This document shows, piece after piece, positions 15,930 through 25,283 of a stretch of 64,000 nt of DNA. Origin of the DNA: an uncultured Microbacteriaceae bacterium (GTDB taxonomy: Bacteria > Actinomycetota > Actinomycetes > Actinomycetales > Microbacteriaceae); contig CANKXX010000004.1 in the NCBI GenBank assembly GCA_947487835.1, positions 237,076 to 301,075 of the forward strand. The letters are read 5' to 3'. Position 1 is the stretch's first letter, and every line of letters starts with the position of its first letter. Under the pieces are notes generated by a model. It searched no databases and was not told the origin of the DNA. It worked only from the letters and a program-made list of their open reading frames with translations. The position numbers and the translations under genes are program-made.

Positions 15930-17930
15930 TCACCGCTCGCGCAGCACCGCGTAGCCGCCGGGCTCGAGGTCGAGACCTCCCTCGACGTCGCGACCGGAGA
16001 GCAGCTCGTGGCCGGAGCCCGGTACGCGCACGCGGGTCGCGCCGTGGTTCAGCAGGAACAGGAACGAGCCGTCGTCACCGATGCGGCGCACCGCCTCGAC
16101 GCCGCTCGGCACCTCGGCCGTCGGGGACACGCCCGCGTCGGCGAGGATGCCGGACAGCAGCTCGGCGAGTGCGGCGCGGTCGAGTTCGGTGGACACGTAC
16201 CAGGCCGATCCCCCGCCGTCGAGGGTCCGCCGGGTGACGGCCGGGGAGCCCGCGAGGTCGCCGTCGGCGTAGCGGGCCACGACCTCCGCCTCGTCGGCGT
16301 GCACGAGCTCGCTCCAGCGGCCCGCCGCCCAGCCGTTGTCGAGCACGAGCCCGCCGTCGTCGAGCAGGGGGAAGAACTCCTCGGACAGCACACCGAGCAG
16401 ATTGCGGAAGGCACCCGGGTACCCGCCCGCGCGGACGCGGTTCGTCGCATCCACGATGCCGGAGAGGTAGGTCACGAGCACGTGGCCGCCGCCCTCGGCG
16501 AACGCGCGCACGGCCTGCGCCGTGTCGTCGGCCGCCAGGAACAGGCCGGGGACCACGACGACGCGGTACCGGGAGAGGTCGGCCCACGGCGGCACGACGT
16601 CGGCGAGCACGTTGGCGTCGAAGAGCGCCCGGTGCGCGTCGCGCGCGGCCTTCCAGACCGGCTCGTCGTTCACCGGCTTCGGCCCCGCCTTCCACGCCCA
16701 TTGGGACTCGTCGTCCATGAGGATCGCGACCCGCGCCGGCTCGACGAGCGTGCCGGTGACCTCGCGCAGCGCCTCCAGGCTGCGGCCGAGCTCGCAGACG
16801 TCGGCCCAGATCTTCGACCGGGTGCCGGCGTGCGGCACCATCGCCGAGTGGAACTGCTCCGCGCCCGCGGTCGACGCGCGCCACTGGAAGAACAGCGCGC
16901 CGTCGGACCCGCGGGCGACGTGCCCGAGGCTGTTCCGCACGAGCTCCCCCGGCAGCTTCGCGCGGTTGCGCTGCTGCCAGTTGACGGCACTCGTGGAGTG
17001 CTCCATGAGCAGCCACGGCGCGTCGGGGCGCATGCCGCGCATCCGGTCGGCGCTCATGGCCAGCTCCTGCTCGCGGGCGTCGTCCCTGCCGATCGTGTAG
17101 TGGTCGTTGGCCAGCACGTCCATCCGCGGCGCCCAGCGGGCGTAGTCCACGACGCTCGGGTTGCTGCTCACCATGAAGTTCGTCGTGATGGGCAGGTCGG
17201 GCGTGATGCGGCGCAGCACGGCGGCCTCGGCCTCGAAGTGCTCGAGCAGGGCCGCGGACGCGAAGCGCTCGAAGTCGAGCTTCAGGCCGGGGTTCGGCAC
17301 GGTCTCGCTGTCGCGCGGCGGCAGCACCTGCGCGAAGTCGACGTAACGGTGGCCCCAGAACGCCGTGCCCCAGGCCTGGTTCAGCGCGTCGATGGTCCCG
17401 TACTTCTCGGTGAGCCAGCGCCGGAAGTGCGCGGCGGACTCGTCACAGTAGCAGAGCCGGTTTCCGCCACCGAGCTCGTTGCTGACGTGCCACATCCTCA
17501 GGGCGGGATGCGAGGCGTAACGGGTGGCGAGCACCTCGACGATGCGCAACGCCTGCTCGCGCCAGACCGGGGTGCTCGCGCACCAGCCGAGGCGGCCACC
17601 CTGCCAGTACCGCGCGCCCTCGCGGGTCACGGGCAGGATCTCCGGGTGCTTCTGGTGCAACCAGATGGGCGGGGCGGCCGTGGGCGTCGCGAGGTCGACC
17701 GCGATGCCGGCGGCGTGCAGGAGGTCGAAGACCGTGTCGAGCCACTCGAACTCGAAGCGGCCCTCCTCGGGCTCGTAGTTGCCCCACGAGAAGACGCCGA
17801 GCGTGACGATGTTCACCCGCGCCTCGGTCATGAGGCGGATGTCCTCCTCCCACGTCTCCGGCGACCACTGGTCGGGGTTGTAGTCCCCGCCGTAGCTGAG
17901 TCCGTTCGTGGGCCAGGTGGTGCGGGTCAT
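15930..17930 (-). CDS. beta-galactosidase, glycoside hydrolase family 42
   Basis: The 666-residue product matches the usual GH42 length and releases terminal beta-galactose. It begins LSYGGDYNPDQW, typical of the TIM barrel start. The acid/base is Glu152 in HVSNELGGG and the nucleophile is Glu310 in LLMEHSTSAVNWQ. A trimerisation domain (VVVVPGLFLAADD region) and a small C-terminal beta domain follow. There is no signal peptide, so it acts in the cytosol on imported sugars. The ATG at 17930 overlaps the upstream permease stop by four bases. As the last gene of an operon with an alpha-xylosidase and an importer, it may remove galactose from xyloglucan side chains. Confidence 0.93.
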   Translation of the reverse strand: MTRTTWPTNGLSYGGDYNPDQWSPETWEEDIRLMTEARVNIVTLGVFSWGNYEPEEGRFEFEWLDTVFDLLHAAGIAVDLATPTAAPPIWLHQKHPEILPVTREGARYWQGGRLGWCASTPVWREQALRIVEVLATRYASHPALRMWHVSNELGGGNRLCYCDESAAHFRRWLTEKYGTIDALNQAWGTAFWGHRYVDFAQVLPPRDSETVPNPGLKLDFERFASAALLEHFEAEAAVLRRITPDLPITTNFMVSSNPSVVDYARWAPRMDVLANDHYTIGRDDAREQELAMSADRMRGMRPDAPWLLMEHSTSAVNWQQRNRAKLPGELVRNSLGHVARGSDGALFFQWRASTAGAEQFHSAMVPHAGTRSKIWADVCELGRSLEALREVTGTLVEPARVAILMDDESQWAWKAGPKPVNDEPVWKAARDAHRALFDANVLADVVPPWADLSRYRVVVVPGLFLAADDTAQAVRAFAEGGGHVLVTYLSGIVDATNRVRAGGYPGAFRNLLGVLSEEFFPLLDDGGLVLDNGWAAGRWSELVHADEAEVVARYADGDLAGSPAVTRRTLDGGGSAWYVSTELDRAALAELLSGILADAGVSPTAEVPSGVEAVRRIGDDGSFLFLLNHGATRVRVPGSGHELLSGRDVEGGLDLEPGGYAVLRER

Positions 17931-18814
17931 CCCTTGAGTCCTCCGGAGATCAGGTCGAGACGCCAGAAGCGCTGCAGGAACAGCACGAGGCAGATGAGCG
18001 GGATGATCGACACCGCGGCGCCGATGATCGCGAGCGAGTACAGGGCCGGCGCGCCGGATCCCTTGGCGAGCAGGGTGTAGAGGCCCACGGTGAGGGGATA
18101 GTCGCCCTGGTTCGACAGCATGACGAACGGCAGCAGGAAGTTGTTCCAGATGCCGACGAACTGCAGCAGGAACACCGTCACCATGCCGGGCAGCATGATC
18201 GGCAGCACGATCAGCCGGAAGATGCGCCACTCGGACGCGCCGTCGATGCGGCCGGCCTCGAGGATCTCCTGCGGGATCGCCGACGCGGCGAAGACGCGGG
18301 AGAGGTAGATGCCGAACGGGCTGATGATGCTCGGCAGCAGCACCGACAGCGGGCCGCCGGCCAGCCCGATCTGGGACAGCAGGAGGTACTGCGGCACGGC
18401 GAGCGTGATACCGGGGATCAGCACGCCGGCGAGGATCGAGTAGAAGATGAGGTCCCGGCCACGGAAGTCGAACTTCGCGAGGGCGTACCCCGCGGCGGCC
18501 GACACGAGGGTCGAGACGACGCCGCCGACCCCGGCGTAGAGCACGGAGTTGGCCGCCCACATGCCGAACTGACCGCCGCCGTAGGCGAACAGGTCGGCGA
18601 GGTTGGAGAGCAGGCCGGTGCCGGGGGCGAACGAGAACGTCGTGAACAGCTCGCCCCGCGACTTCGTGGAGGCGATGAACACCCAGATCACCGGGATCAG
18701 GCAGTAGATCGCGCCGATCACCAGGATCACGGTCGGGAGGATGGCCCCCCACGCGCGCGGCTTCGCGGCTCGTCGCTCCGCGGACAGCGGCACGCGGACG
18801 CTTGTTGCGGTCAT
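17927..18814 (-). CDS. carbohydrate ABC transporter permease (MalG-type, CUT1)
   Basis: The 295-residue product has six predicted membrane segments and the inner-membrane EAA loop EILEAGRIDGASEWRIFRLI, which contacts the ATPase. This is the second permease of a CUT1 sugar importer. Its ATG (18814) overlaps the stop of the other permease and its stop overlaps the GH42 start, so the genes are translated as a unit. No ATPase gene is in the operon. As in many actinobacteria, a shared MsiK-type ATPase elsewhere probably drives it. Confidence 0.93.
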   Translation of the reverse strand: MTATSVRVPLSAERRAAKPRAWGAILPTVILVIGAIYCLIPVIWVFIASTKSRGELFTTFSFAPGTGLLSNLADLFAYGGGQFGMWAANSVLYAGVGGVVSTLVSAAAGYALAKFDFRGRDLIFYSILAGVLIPGITLAVPQYLLLSQIGLAGGPLSVLLPSIISPFGIYLSRVFAASAIPQEILEAGRIDGASEWRIFRLIVLPIMLPGMVTVFLLQFVGIWNNFLLPFVMLSNQGDYPLTVGLYTLLAKGSGAPALYSLAIIGAAVSIIPLICLVLFLQRFWRLDLISGGLKG

Positions 18815-19788
18815 GAGCGGGCTCCGAATCTCTTGCGGTTCACGATGCCGAGGATGAGCAGCGACAGGGCCACCGTGCCGAGCGCCAGGATGGTCGACGA
18901 CGCGGCCGCGGCGGGCAGGTTGTCGGTGAGGAACGCGTCGCGGTAGATGGTCATGAGCGGCGCCCAGGTCTGGCTGATGTCGTTCGTCATCGGCTTCAGC
19001 GTCATGGGCTCGCCGTACAGCTGCAGGGTGCCGATGAGGGCGAACACGGTGGTGAGGAGGATGGCAGGGCCGACGAGCGGGATCTTGACGCGCAGCGCGA
19101 TCTGCAGCTCGTTCGCACCGTCGAGGCGGGCGGCCTCGTACAGCTCGTCCGGGATGCCGCGCAGCGACGTGTAGATGATGATCATGTTGAAGCCGACGCC
19201 GCCCCAGATGGCGATGTTGGCGAGCGAACCGAACAGCCCGGACCCGGTGAGGAACGGGATCGGTCCCCAGCCGGCCTGCTCGGTGAGGTAGGAGAACGGG
19301 CTCGTGCTCGGCAGGTACATGAAGCCCCACATGAGCGCGGCCACGACGCCGGGCACCGCGTACGGGATGAAGATGGCCGTGCGGGAGAACCGCTTGGCGC
19401 GAACGGCGGGCACGTCGAGCAGCAGCGCGAAGAGCAGCGCGAGCCCGAGGGTCAGCGGAACGGCGATGAGGCCGTAGATCGCCAGGCGGCCGAAGCTGGC
19501 GAGGAGCTCGGGGTCGGAGAGCACGGCGACGTAGTTCTCGAGCCCGACGAACACCTCGACCCGGCGCCCGAACGTGCCGCCGGCCTGCAGGCGGTACGCG
19601 CGGAGGCTGAGCCAGATGGCGTACAGCACGGGGATGAGCATGAACACGACGTAGAGGACGACGGCGGGGCCGGCGAAGAGGTACGGCGCCAGCCGCACCC
19701 CGGAACGCCGCCCGGTCGTCGGGCGCCCGCCGCGGCGCGGAGCGCTCGCGACCGACGCCTCGATGGGCGCGAGATCACTTGTTGTCAC
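18811..19788 (-). CDS. carbohydrate ABC transporter permease (MalF-type, CUT1)
   Basis: The 325-residue product has a long cytosolic basic N-terminus, six membrane segments and the EAA loop DELYEAARLDGANELQIALRV. It pairs with the downstream permease, with a four-base ATGA overlap. The start is GTG 19788. The spacer to the upstream binding-protein gene holds two strong hairpins, which would let the binding protein be made in excess over the membrane parts. Confidence 0.93.
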   Translation of the reverse strand: MTTSDLAPIEASVASAPRRGGRPTTGRRSGVRLAPYLFAGPAVVLYVVFMLIPVLYAIWLSLRAYRLQAGGTFGRRVEVFVGLENYVAVLSDPELLASFGRLAIYGLIAVPLTLGLALLFALLLDVPAVRAKRFSRTAIFIPYAVPGVVAALMWGFMYLPSTSPFSYLTEQAGWGPIPFLTGSGLFGSLANIAIWGGVGFNMIIIYTSLRGIPDELYEAARLDGANELQIALRVKIPLVGPAILLTTVFALIGTLQLYGEPMTLKPMTNDISQTWAPLMTIYRDAFLTDNLPAAAASSTILALGTVALSLLILGIVNRKRFGARS

Positions 19789-19848
19789 GGGGAACGCTTC
19801 TTTCCTGTCCGTGTGGTGTGCCGAGGACCCGGCTGGAGGGGGCGACGC

Positions 19849-19904
19849 GGCCCGGCCCGAAAGGCCGGGCCACGTCCGTCGGGTTCCGACCCGGTTCGGG
19901 TCGG
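19849..19904 (-). terminator. two hairpins between binding protein and permease genes
   Basis: GGCCCGGCC (19849-19857) pairs perfectly with GGCCGGGCC (19863-19871), and CCGACCCG (19886-19893) pairs perfectly with CGGGTCGG (19897-19904). Both lie in the 130-base spacer downstream of the substrate-binding gene. Such elements in sugar transporter operons usually give partial termination or protect the binding-protein message. The operon probably still reads through. Confidence 0.65.
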
Positions 19905-19918
19905 GACTGCGACGTGGA

Positions 19919-21211
19919 TCAGTCGTTCGCGACCTCGTAGCCCGACTTCTTCATGTCGTCCACGACGGCCTTCTGGGTCGCCGCGAAGGCATCACGCCAC
20001 GGCGTGCCGTCGGCGATGGCCTTGTTCAGCTGGTCCTCGAAGACACTCTTCGCGAGGTTGACGTTCGGTCCCCAGGTGACGGGGATGGTCTCGGACGAGA
20101 TGTCGGCGGCGGTCTGGTAGAAGTCCGTCTGCTGCGGCATGAGGGCGGGCGGCTCGCTCTCGGCGGCCATCTCCTGGCCGATCGACGACGCCGGGTAGAC
20201 CTGGCGGGAGTCGAGCAGCAGCTTGTTGCCCTCGTCGCTCGCGTTGAACCACTTCGCGAACTCGGCAGCCTCCTCCGGGTGCTCGCTGCCCTTGGTGACG
20301 ATCATCCCGGAGCCGCCCTGGTACGCGACCTTGGTGTCGCCGGGGGTCCACTGCGGCAGCGGGGACATGGCCCACTTGCCCGCGGTGTCGGGTGCGACGC
20401 CGTAGAAGACGCCGCCCGCCCAGATGCCGGCGGGCCAGGAGAGCATGGTGCCCTCGTTGAGCTTCGCGTTGTACTCGGGGGTCAGCAGCGGCTCCGTGGA
20501 GATCGCGCCGTCACGCACGAGGGCCTCGAAGAAGTCCGCGACCTCGAGCGACGCCTCGTCGGCGATGCCGACGGTCCAGACGCCGTCCTCGATCGACCAC
20601 CACTGGGATCCGGCCTGGGCCGCGACCCCGGCGTAGAAGCCGAGCTCGCTCGCGGGCAGCGAGGTGAGGACGCTGTTCGGGTCCTTCTCCTTGACCGCGC
20701 GGGCCGCGGCGCCGAACTCCTCCCAGGTGGTGGGCACGGGGATGCCGAGCTCGGCGAGCCGGTCCTCGCGGTAGGTCAGGGCCATGGGGCCGACGTCCTG
20801 CGGGATGCCGAAGACGGCGCCGTCGAAGCGGGTCTGGTCCCAGGTGCCGGAGGTGAACGCGTCGTCGATGTCGCTGACGTACTCGGTGATGTCGAGCGGC
20901 ACGTCCGCGACGATCATCGCGGGGAGCGTCGTGAACTCCACGAGGGCGAGGTCCGGGGCGTTGCCCGCGCGGCTGGCGGTCAGCAGCTTGGCGGAGGACT
21001 CGTCGCCGCCGCCCGCGTCGGTGTGCTTGACCTGGATGTCGGGATTGGCGTCGTTCCACTCCTCGATGACGTCCTCGTAGCCGACGCCCCAGCCCCAGAA
21101 GTCGAGGGTGACGGGACCGTCGGAACCGGAGCCGGACGAGGCGGAGCAGGCGGTGAGGCCGGCTCCGAGAAGCACGAGGGTGGCCCCCGTGGCGAGCAAC
21201 CGTGAACGCAT
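19919..21211 (-). CDS. extracellular sugar-binding lipoprotein (CUT1 SBP)
   Basis: The 430-residue product has a signal peptide ending in lipobox LTAC (Cys22), a Ser/Gly linker and the two-lobe solute-binding fold. Typical segments are VTLDFWGWG, GNAPDLALVEF, FDGAVFGIPQDVGPMALTY and KGSEHPEEAAEFAKWF. It catches an oligosaccharide outside the cell for the two permeases downstream. The start ATG at 21211 has AAAGGAG seven bases upstream. Its context, behind an alpha-xylosidase gene, suggests a xylose-containing oligosaccharide as ligand, which is inference. Confidence 0.93.
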   Translation of the reverse strand: MRSRLLATGATLVLLGAGLTACSASSGSGSDGPVTLDFWGWGVGYEDVIEEWNDANPDIQVKHTDAGGGDESSAKLLTASRAGNAPDLALVEFTTLPAMIVADVPLDITEYVSDIDDAFTSGTWDQTRFDGAVFGIPQDVGPMALTYREDRLAELGIPVPTTWEEFGAAARAVKEKDPNSVLTSLPASELGFYAGVAAQAGSQWWSIEDGVWTVGIADEASLEVADFFEALVRDGAISTEPLLTPEYNAKLNEGTMLSWPAGIWAGGVFYGVAPDTAGKWAMSPLPQWTPGDTKVAYQGGSGMIVTKGSEHPEEAAEFAKWFNASDEGNKLLLDSRQVYPASSIGQEMAAESEPPALMPQQTDFYQTAADISSETIPVTWGPNVNLAKSVFEDQLNKAIADGTPWRDAFAATQKAVVDDMKKSGYEVAND

Positions 21212-21286
21212 TGGATATCTCCTTTGATGTGGGCGGTGCAGTGTGGGCGGTGCGGTCGGGATGGTGCGGATGGTGGGGAAGGTCGG

Positions 21287-23632
21287 TCAGACGTCGGCGT
21301 CGCGTGGGAGCACGACCCGGCCGTCGGCTGCGGCGACCGGCTCGCCGCCGGCGAGGCGGGCGGTGAACGTCGCCTCCGCGCCGGTCGCCGTGACGGTGAC
21401 CGATCCGGCCTGGCGGGTCACCCGGAAGGTGGCCGCGGCGCCCGTCACCGGGCTGGTGACGGTGGTCTCGGTCTCCCCGTCGGCGCCCGGGAAGATCGTG
21501 AGGGCGAGCCCGTCGAGGTAGTCGTGGTCGGGCCGGTCGGACCGGGTTCCGGTCGCCAGCACAGCGCCCTCGCGTACCCACAGGGGCAGGCTGAGGAAGT
21601 CGTGCCGCTCCCGGCGCCAGCCCGGTCCCACCGCGGTCTCGCCGGTGAGGTGATTGGTCCAGGTGCCCGCCGGCAGGTAGTACTCGACGTCGCCGTCGGC
21701 GCTGAAGACGGGGGCGACGAGCAGGCTGTCGCCGATCATGTACTGCCGGTCGAGGTAGTTGACCGCCGGATCCTCCGGGAAGACGACCTGCATGGGCCGC
21801 ATGAACGGGCGCCCGGTCTCGTGCGCCTCGAGCCCCACGGCGTACAGGTGGGGCATCAGCTCGAGCTTCAGCCGGGTGAAGCGTCGCGTGACGTCCACCG
21901 CCTCGTCGTCGAACGCCCACGGCACGCGGTAGCTCGTGGAGCCGTGCAGCCGCGAGTGGCTGGAGAGCAGGCCGAACGCGAGCCAGCGCTTGAAGACCGC
22001 GGGATCGGGCGTGCCCTCGAAGCCGCCGATGTCGTGGCTCCAGAAGCCGAAGCCGCTGAAGGAGAGGGACAGGCCGCCGCGGAGGCTCTCGGCCATCGAC
22101 TCGAAGCTCGACGAGTTGTCGCCGCCCCAGTGCACGGGCATCTTCTGGCCGCCGGTCGTGGCGGAGCGGGCGAAGAGCACGGCCTCGCCCTCGCCGCGGT
22201 ACTCCTCGAGCACGTCGAACACGGCCTGGTTGTACAGCTGCGTGTACCAGTTGTGCATGGCGTCGGGCGAGGACCCGTCGTTCCAGACGACGTCGGTGGG
22301 GATCCGCTCGCCGAAGTCGGTCTTCAGCGCGTCCACGCCGAGGTCGAGCAGGGTGCGGATCTTGTCCTGGAACCAGCGGACCGCATCCGGGTTGGTGAAG
22401 TCGACGAGCGCCATGCCGGCCTGCCACATGTCCCACTGCCAGATGTCGCCGGAGCGGGTGCGGACGAGGTAGCCCGCGTCGCGCGCCTCGGCGAACAGCG
22501 ACGAGCGCTGCGCGATGTAGGGGTTGAGCCAGGCGCTGACCCGCAGGTCCTTCTCGTGCAGACGCCCGAGCATGCCCGCCGGGTCGGGGAAGACCCGGGC
22601 GTCCCACTCGAAGTCGGTCCAGTGGAACTCGCGCATCCAGAAGCAGTCGAAGTGGAACACCGACAGCGGCAGGTCGCGCTCGCGCATGCCGTCGATGAAG
22701 CTGTTGACGGTCTGCTCGTCGTAGTCCGTGGTGAACGAGGTCGACAGCCAGAGGCCGTAGGACCAGGCGGGCACCCGGGCGGGCCGGCCGGTGAGCGCGG
22801 TGTAGCGCTCGAGCACCTCGGCGGGGGTCGGCCCGAGGATCACGAAGTACTCGAGGACCTCGCCCGCGACCGAGAACTGCACGCGCTCGACGGTCTCCGA
22901 GCCGACCTCGAAGGACACGTGCTCGGGGTGGTTCACGAGCACGCCGTAGCCGCGGTTCGTCAGGTAGAACGGGATGTTCTTGTAGGACTGCTCGCTCGAC
23001 GTGCCGCCGTCGGCGTTCCAGATGTCGATGGTCTGGCCGTTCTTCACGAGCGGCCCGAAGCGCTCCCCCAGCCCGTACACGAGCTCGCCGACGCCGAGGC
23101 TCAGCTGCGCGTGCAGGTACTCGGAGCGCGGGGCGAGGCCGGTCTCCGTGACGCCGGTCGAGCCCACGGGCTCCGCGGGCACGGGGGCGCCGGCGTCGAG
23201 GCCGATGTAGCCGATCGACTTGTGGCCGCTCGAGGTCAGGACGCGACCCTCCGACTCGAAGACGAGGTCCCAGGGCGCGCCCTGGCGGATGCGGGCGGTG
23301 AGCGGGCCGGCGGTGAGGCTCGCGCCGTGCTCGTCGCGGCTGGCCGAGCCGACGCCGGTCGTCGCGCCCACGAGATCGAAGCCCTGGTGCGGCCGTCCGC
23401 CGGAGTGGTGCTCGATGCGCACGCGGATGACGCCCTCGAGGGGCGTGGACAGCGACACCGACAGCACGGGGCGGTTCAGCGTGTCGCCGCGACGCTCGAT
23501 GACCTTCGTCGGCGCGTACGCCGTGACGGTGTCCCCCTCGGGCGACGGCGACACGTCCAGGTCGTACGCCTCCTGCGCGTACAGCGCGGAGACCCCGGGG
23601 CGTGTCTGCCAGAAACCGTCGGTGAACTTCAT
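21287..23632 (-). CDS. alpha-xylosidase, glycoside hydrolase family 31 (YicI-type)
   Basis: The 781-residue product is close to YicI in length and in diagnostic sequence. The nucleophile region is LKTDFGERIPTDVVW with Asp439, and the acid/base is Asp505 in HWGGDNSSSFESM. The KTDFGERIPTD string favours alpha-xylosidase over alpha-glucosidase. The order is an N-terminal beta sandwich, (beta/alpha)8 barrel and two C-terminal beta domains. There is no signal peptide, so it acts in the cytosol and would release xylose from the non-reducing end of xyloglucan oligosaccharides or isoprimeverose. The start ATG 23632 is the first gene after two LacI operators; frames open further upstream are not supported. 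Confidence 0.93.
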   Translation of the reverse strand: MKFTDGFWQTRPGVSALYAQEAYDLDVSPSPEGDTVTAYAPTKVIERRGDTLNRPVLSVSLSTPLEGVIRVRIEHHSGGRPHQGFDLVGATTGVGSASRDEHGASLTAGPLTARIRQGAPWDLVFESEGRVLTSSGHKSIGYIGLDAGAPVPAEPVGSTGVTETGLAPRSEYLHAQLSLGVGELVYGLGERFGPLVKNGQTIDIWNADGGTSSEQSYKNIPFYLTNRGYGVLVNHPEHVSFEVGSETVERVQFSVAGEVLEYFVILGPTPAEVLERYTALTGRPARVPAWSYGLWLSTSFTTDYDEQTVNSFIDGMRERDLPLSVFHFDCFWMREFHWTDFEWDARVFPDPAGMLGRLHEKDLRVSAWLNPYIAQRSSLFAEARDAGYLVRTRSGDIWQWDMWQAGMALVDFTNPDAVRWFQDKIRTLLDLGVDALKTDFGERIPTDVVWNDGSSPDAMHNWYTQLYNQAVFDVLEEYRGEGEAVLFARSATTGGQKMPVHWGGDNSSSFESMAESLRGGLSLSFSGFGFWSHDIGGFEGTPDPAVFKRWLAFGLLSSHSRLHGSTSYRVPWAFDDEAVDVTRRFTRLKLELMPHLYAVGLEAHETGRPFMRPMQVVFPEDPAVNYLDRQYMIGDSLLVAPVFSADGDVEYYLPAGTWTNHLTGETAVGPGWRRERHDFLSLPLWVREGAVLATGTRSDRPDHDYLDGLALTIFPGADGETETTVTSPVTGAAATFRVTRQAGSVTVTATGAEATFTARLAGGEPVAAADGRVVLPRDADV

Positions 23633-23698
23633 ACTGCCGTTCCTGCTCTCGTCCGCATCGTTGCGACACCGGTCGGGAAGGCGACGGCGTCCTCGTCG

Positions 23699-23745
23699 TC
23701 GAAGCGCTTCGATTCGCGGCGGAAACCGCCGTCGAAGCGTTTCGA
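23699..23745 (-). promoter_or_regulatory. paired LacI operators controlling the alpha-xylosidase operon
   Basis: TCGAAGCGCTTCGA at 23699-23712 is a perfect 14-base palindrome with the central CG typical of LacI sites. A second copy, TCGAAGCGTTTCGA at 23732-23745, differs at one base. They are 33 bases apart centre to centre, about three helical turns, so dimers would sit on one face. Between them CGGCGG-AAA-CCGCCG forms a small hairpin. They lie between the LacI gene and the alpha-xylosidase gene. Confidence 0.85.
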
Positions 23746-23825
23746 TTGCAGGCACGACTATAGGTCGCGGTTCCCCGGTTGCGCAAGACGAGACGCCGGG
23801 TTCGCGGCGTGAGTCAGGTGACGGG

Positions 23826-24836
23826 TCAGGCGACCGGCGCGGCGATGGAGCCGCGCTCGATGTACCGCGGCGGCACGAGCTCGACGTGCGGAGGCACCTT
23901 CCCGCCGACCTGGCGGATGGCGAGCGCGACGGCCGGGAAGCAGGTGTCATCCGGCACGAGCGGGATGGTGTCGAGGGGCGGCTCGAAGTGCTCCGTGCTG
24001 AAACTGGAGCAGGCGGAGAGCACGGACAGGTCCCCCGGCACCGAGATGCCCCGGTCCCGAAGGATCCCGAGGGCCGTCGTCTGCACCGACTCGTCGGAGT
24101 GCATGACGAGCCCCGTCATCCCGGGCAGGGCCCCCGCAAGCCCGTCGAGGGCCGCCCGCACGCTCGGCCCGTCCCGGTCCGCCATCTCGAACGCCACGTC
24201 CATCCCGCGCTCGGCCCCGGCGGCGAGGAACGCGTCGCGGAATCGGCGCGGGAAGTTCGACCCGCGGTCGTAGATGGCGTGCGGATGCCCGATCAGCCCG
24301 ACGGACCGGTGCCCGGCGGCGGCGAGGTGCTCGAGCGACAGGTCTGCCGCGGCCTCGAAGTCCATGTCCACGCACACGAGCCCGTCGGTGTCCCGCGGCA
24401 CCCCGACGAGCGTCGCCGGGATGTCGAGGGAGCGCAGCAGGTCGATGCGCTCGTCGTCGTCCGAGACGTCGAGCACGATCACGCCGTCGACGAGGCTGCT
24501 CGTCACCACCCGGCGCAGGCCGCCGGCGCCCTCGTCCTGGGTGAGCAGGAGCACGTCGTAGTCGTGCTCGCGGGCGGCCCGCACGACCGAGAGCACGAAC
24601 GCCATGTGCGCGGGCGCATACGTCTCGGAGTGCAGCGGGGCGGTCAGCGCGAAGATGTTTGTGCGGTCGCCCGCGAGCATGCGCGCGCCGGCATGGGCGC
24701 GATAGCCCAGCGTCTCGACGGCCTCGTTGACCCGGATCCGCGTGGCCTCGGCGATCGAGCGCTTGCCGGAGAGGGCGTAGGAGACGGTCGAGATCGAGAC
24801 GCCCGCGAGCTTCGCGACATCGTGAATGCTCGCCAC
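23826..24836 (-). CDS. LacI family regulator of the alpha-xylosidase operon
   Basis: The 336-residue product starts MASIHDVAKLAGVSISTVSY, the standard LacI helix-turn-helix, followed by hinge helix AHAGARMLAG and a ligand-binding domain with VDGVIVLDVSDDDER and GLVMHSDESVQTTALGILRD. It is the first gene on the strand, upstream of the alpha-xylosidase, ABC and GH42 genes, and the twin operators lie between. It probably represses this set until the imported sugar is present. About 80 bases separate it from the small gene upstream. Confidence 0.92.
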   Translation of the reverse strand: MASIHDVAKLAGVSISTVSYALSGKRSIAEATRIRVNEAVETLGYRAHAGARMLAGDRTNIFALTAPLHSETYAPAHMAFVLSVVRAAREHDYDVLLLTQDEGAGGLRRVVTSSLVDGVIVLDVSDDDERIDLLRSLDIPATLVGVPRDTDGLVCVDMDFEAAADLSLEHLAAAGHRSVGLIGHPHAIYDRGSNFPRRFRDAFLAAGAERGMDVAFEMADRDGPSVRAALDGLAGALPGMTGLVMHSDESVQTTALGILRDRGISVPGDLSVLSACSSFSTEHFEPPLDTIPLVPDDTCFPAVALAIRQVGGKVPPHVELVPPRYIERGSIAAPVA

Positions 24837-24920
24837 TGGTCCTCCGTCGTCCGACGGCTCTCAGTGTATCCACGCCTCGACGGACCCCGGAACGGCCCCC
24901 GGGGGCCCCTGCGTCGGCCG

Positions 24921-25148
24921 CTAGTCGCGCCCGGAACCGGGCTTCGAGCCGGGTCCGGACGACCGGCTCCGGCCATCCTTGCGGCCGATGAGGAAGAAGG
25001 TGACCCCGAGCACCAGGAACGGCAGGCCGGCCGCGCGGCTGTCGGTGCCGAGCAGCAGCACGAGCCCGAGCAGGCCGAAGACGTAGCCGAGCACCTGGTA
25101 CGAGGCACGCTGGCCGCCGCTCCCGTTCTTCGCCTTCTCGTCGGCCAT
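24921..25148 (-). CDS. small membrane protein of unknown function
   Basis: The 75-residue product has two adjacent hydrophobic segments (near residues 18-32 and 39-54) with a short polar turn and a basic, Ser/Gly-rich C-terminus. The ATG at 25148 follows a plausible GGGGGAGAGCCA leader. Similar two-helix proteins are common next to regulators in actinobacteria. No function can be assigned. Downstream, GGCCCCCGGGGGCC near 24893 could act as its terminator. Confidence 0.65.
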   Translation of the reverse strand: MADEKAKNGSGGQRASYQVLGYVFGLLGLVLLLGTDSRAAGLPFLVLGVTFFLIGRKDGRSRSSGPGSKPGSGRD

Positions 25149-25283
25149 TGGCTCTCCCCCATCGTCGCGTTGCGATCCACGCTACCCGGCACGCCAGGCT
25201 TCCCGGCGGACCGCACCGGTGCCACCATGGTTCCGTTCGCCGACCTTGGCCGAGTCCGCGGTCGAATCGGGTAGGCGGCGGCG

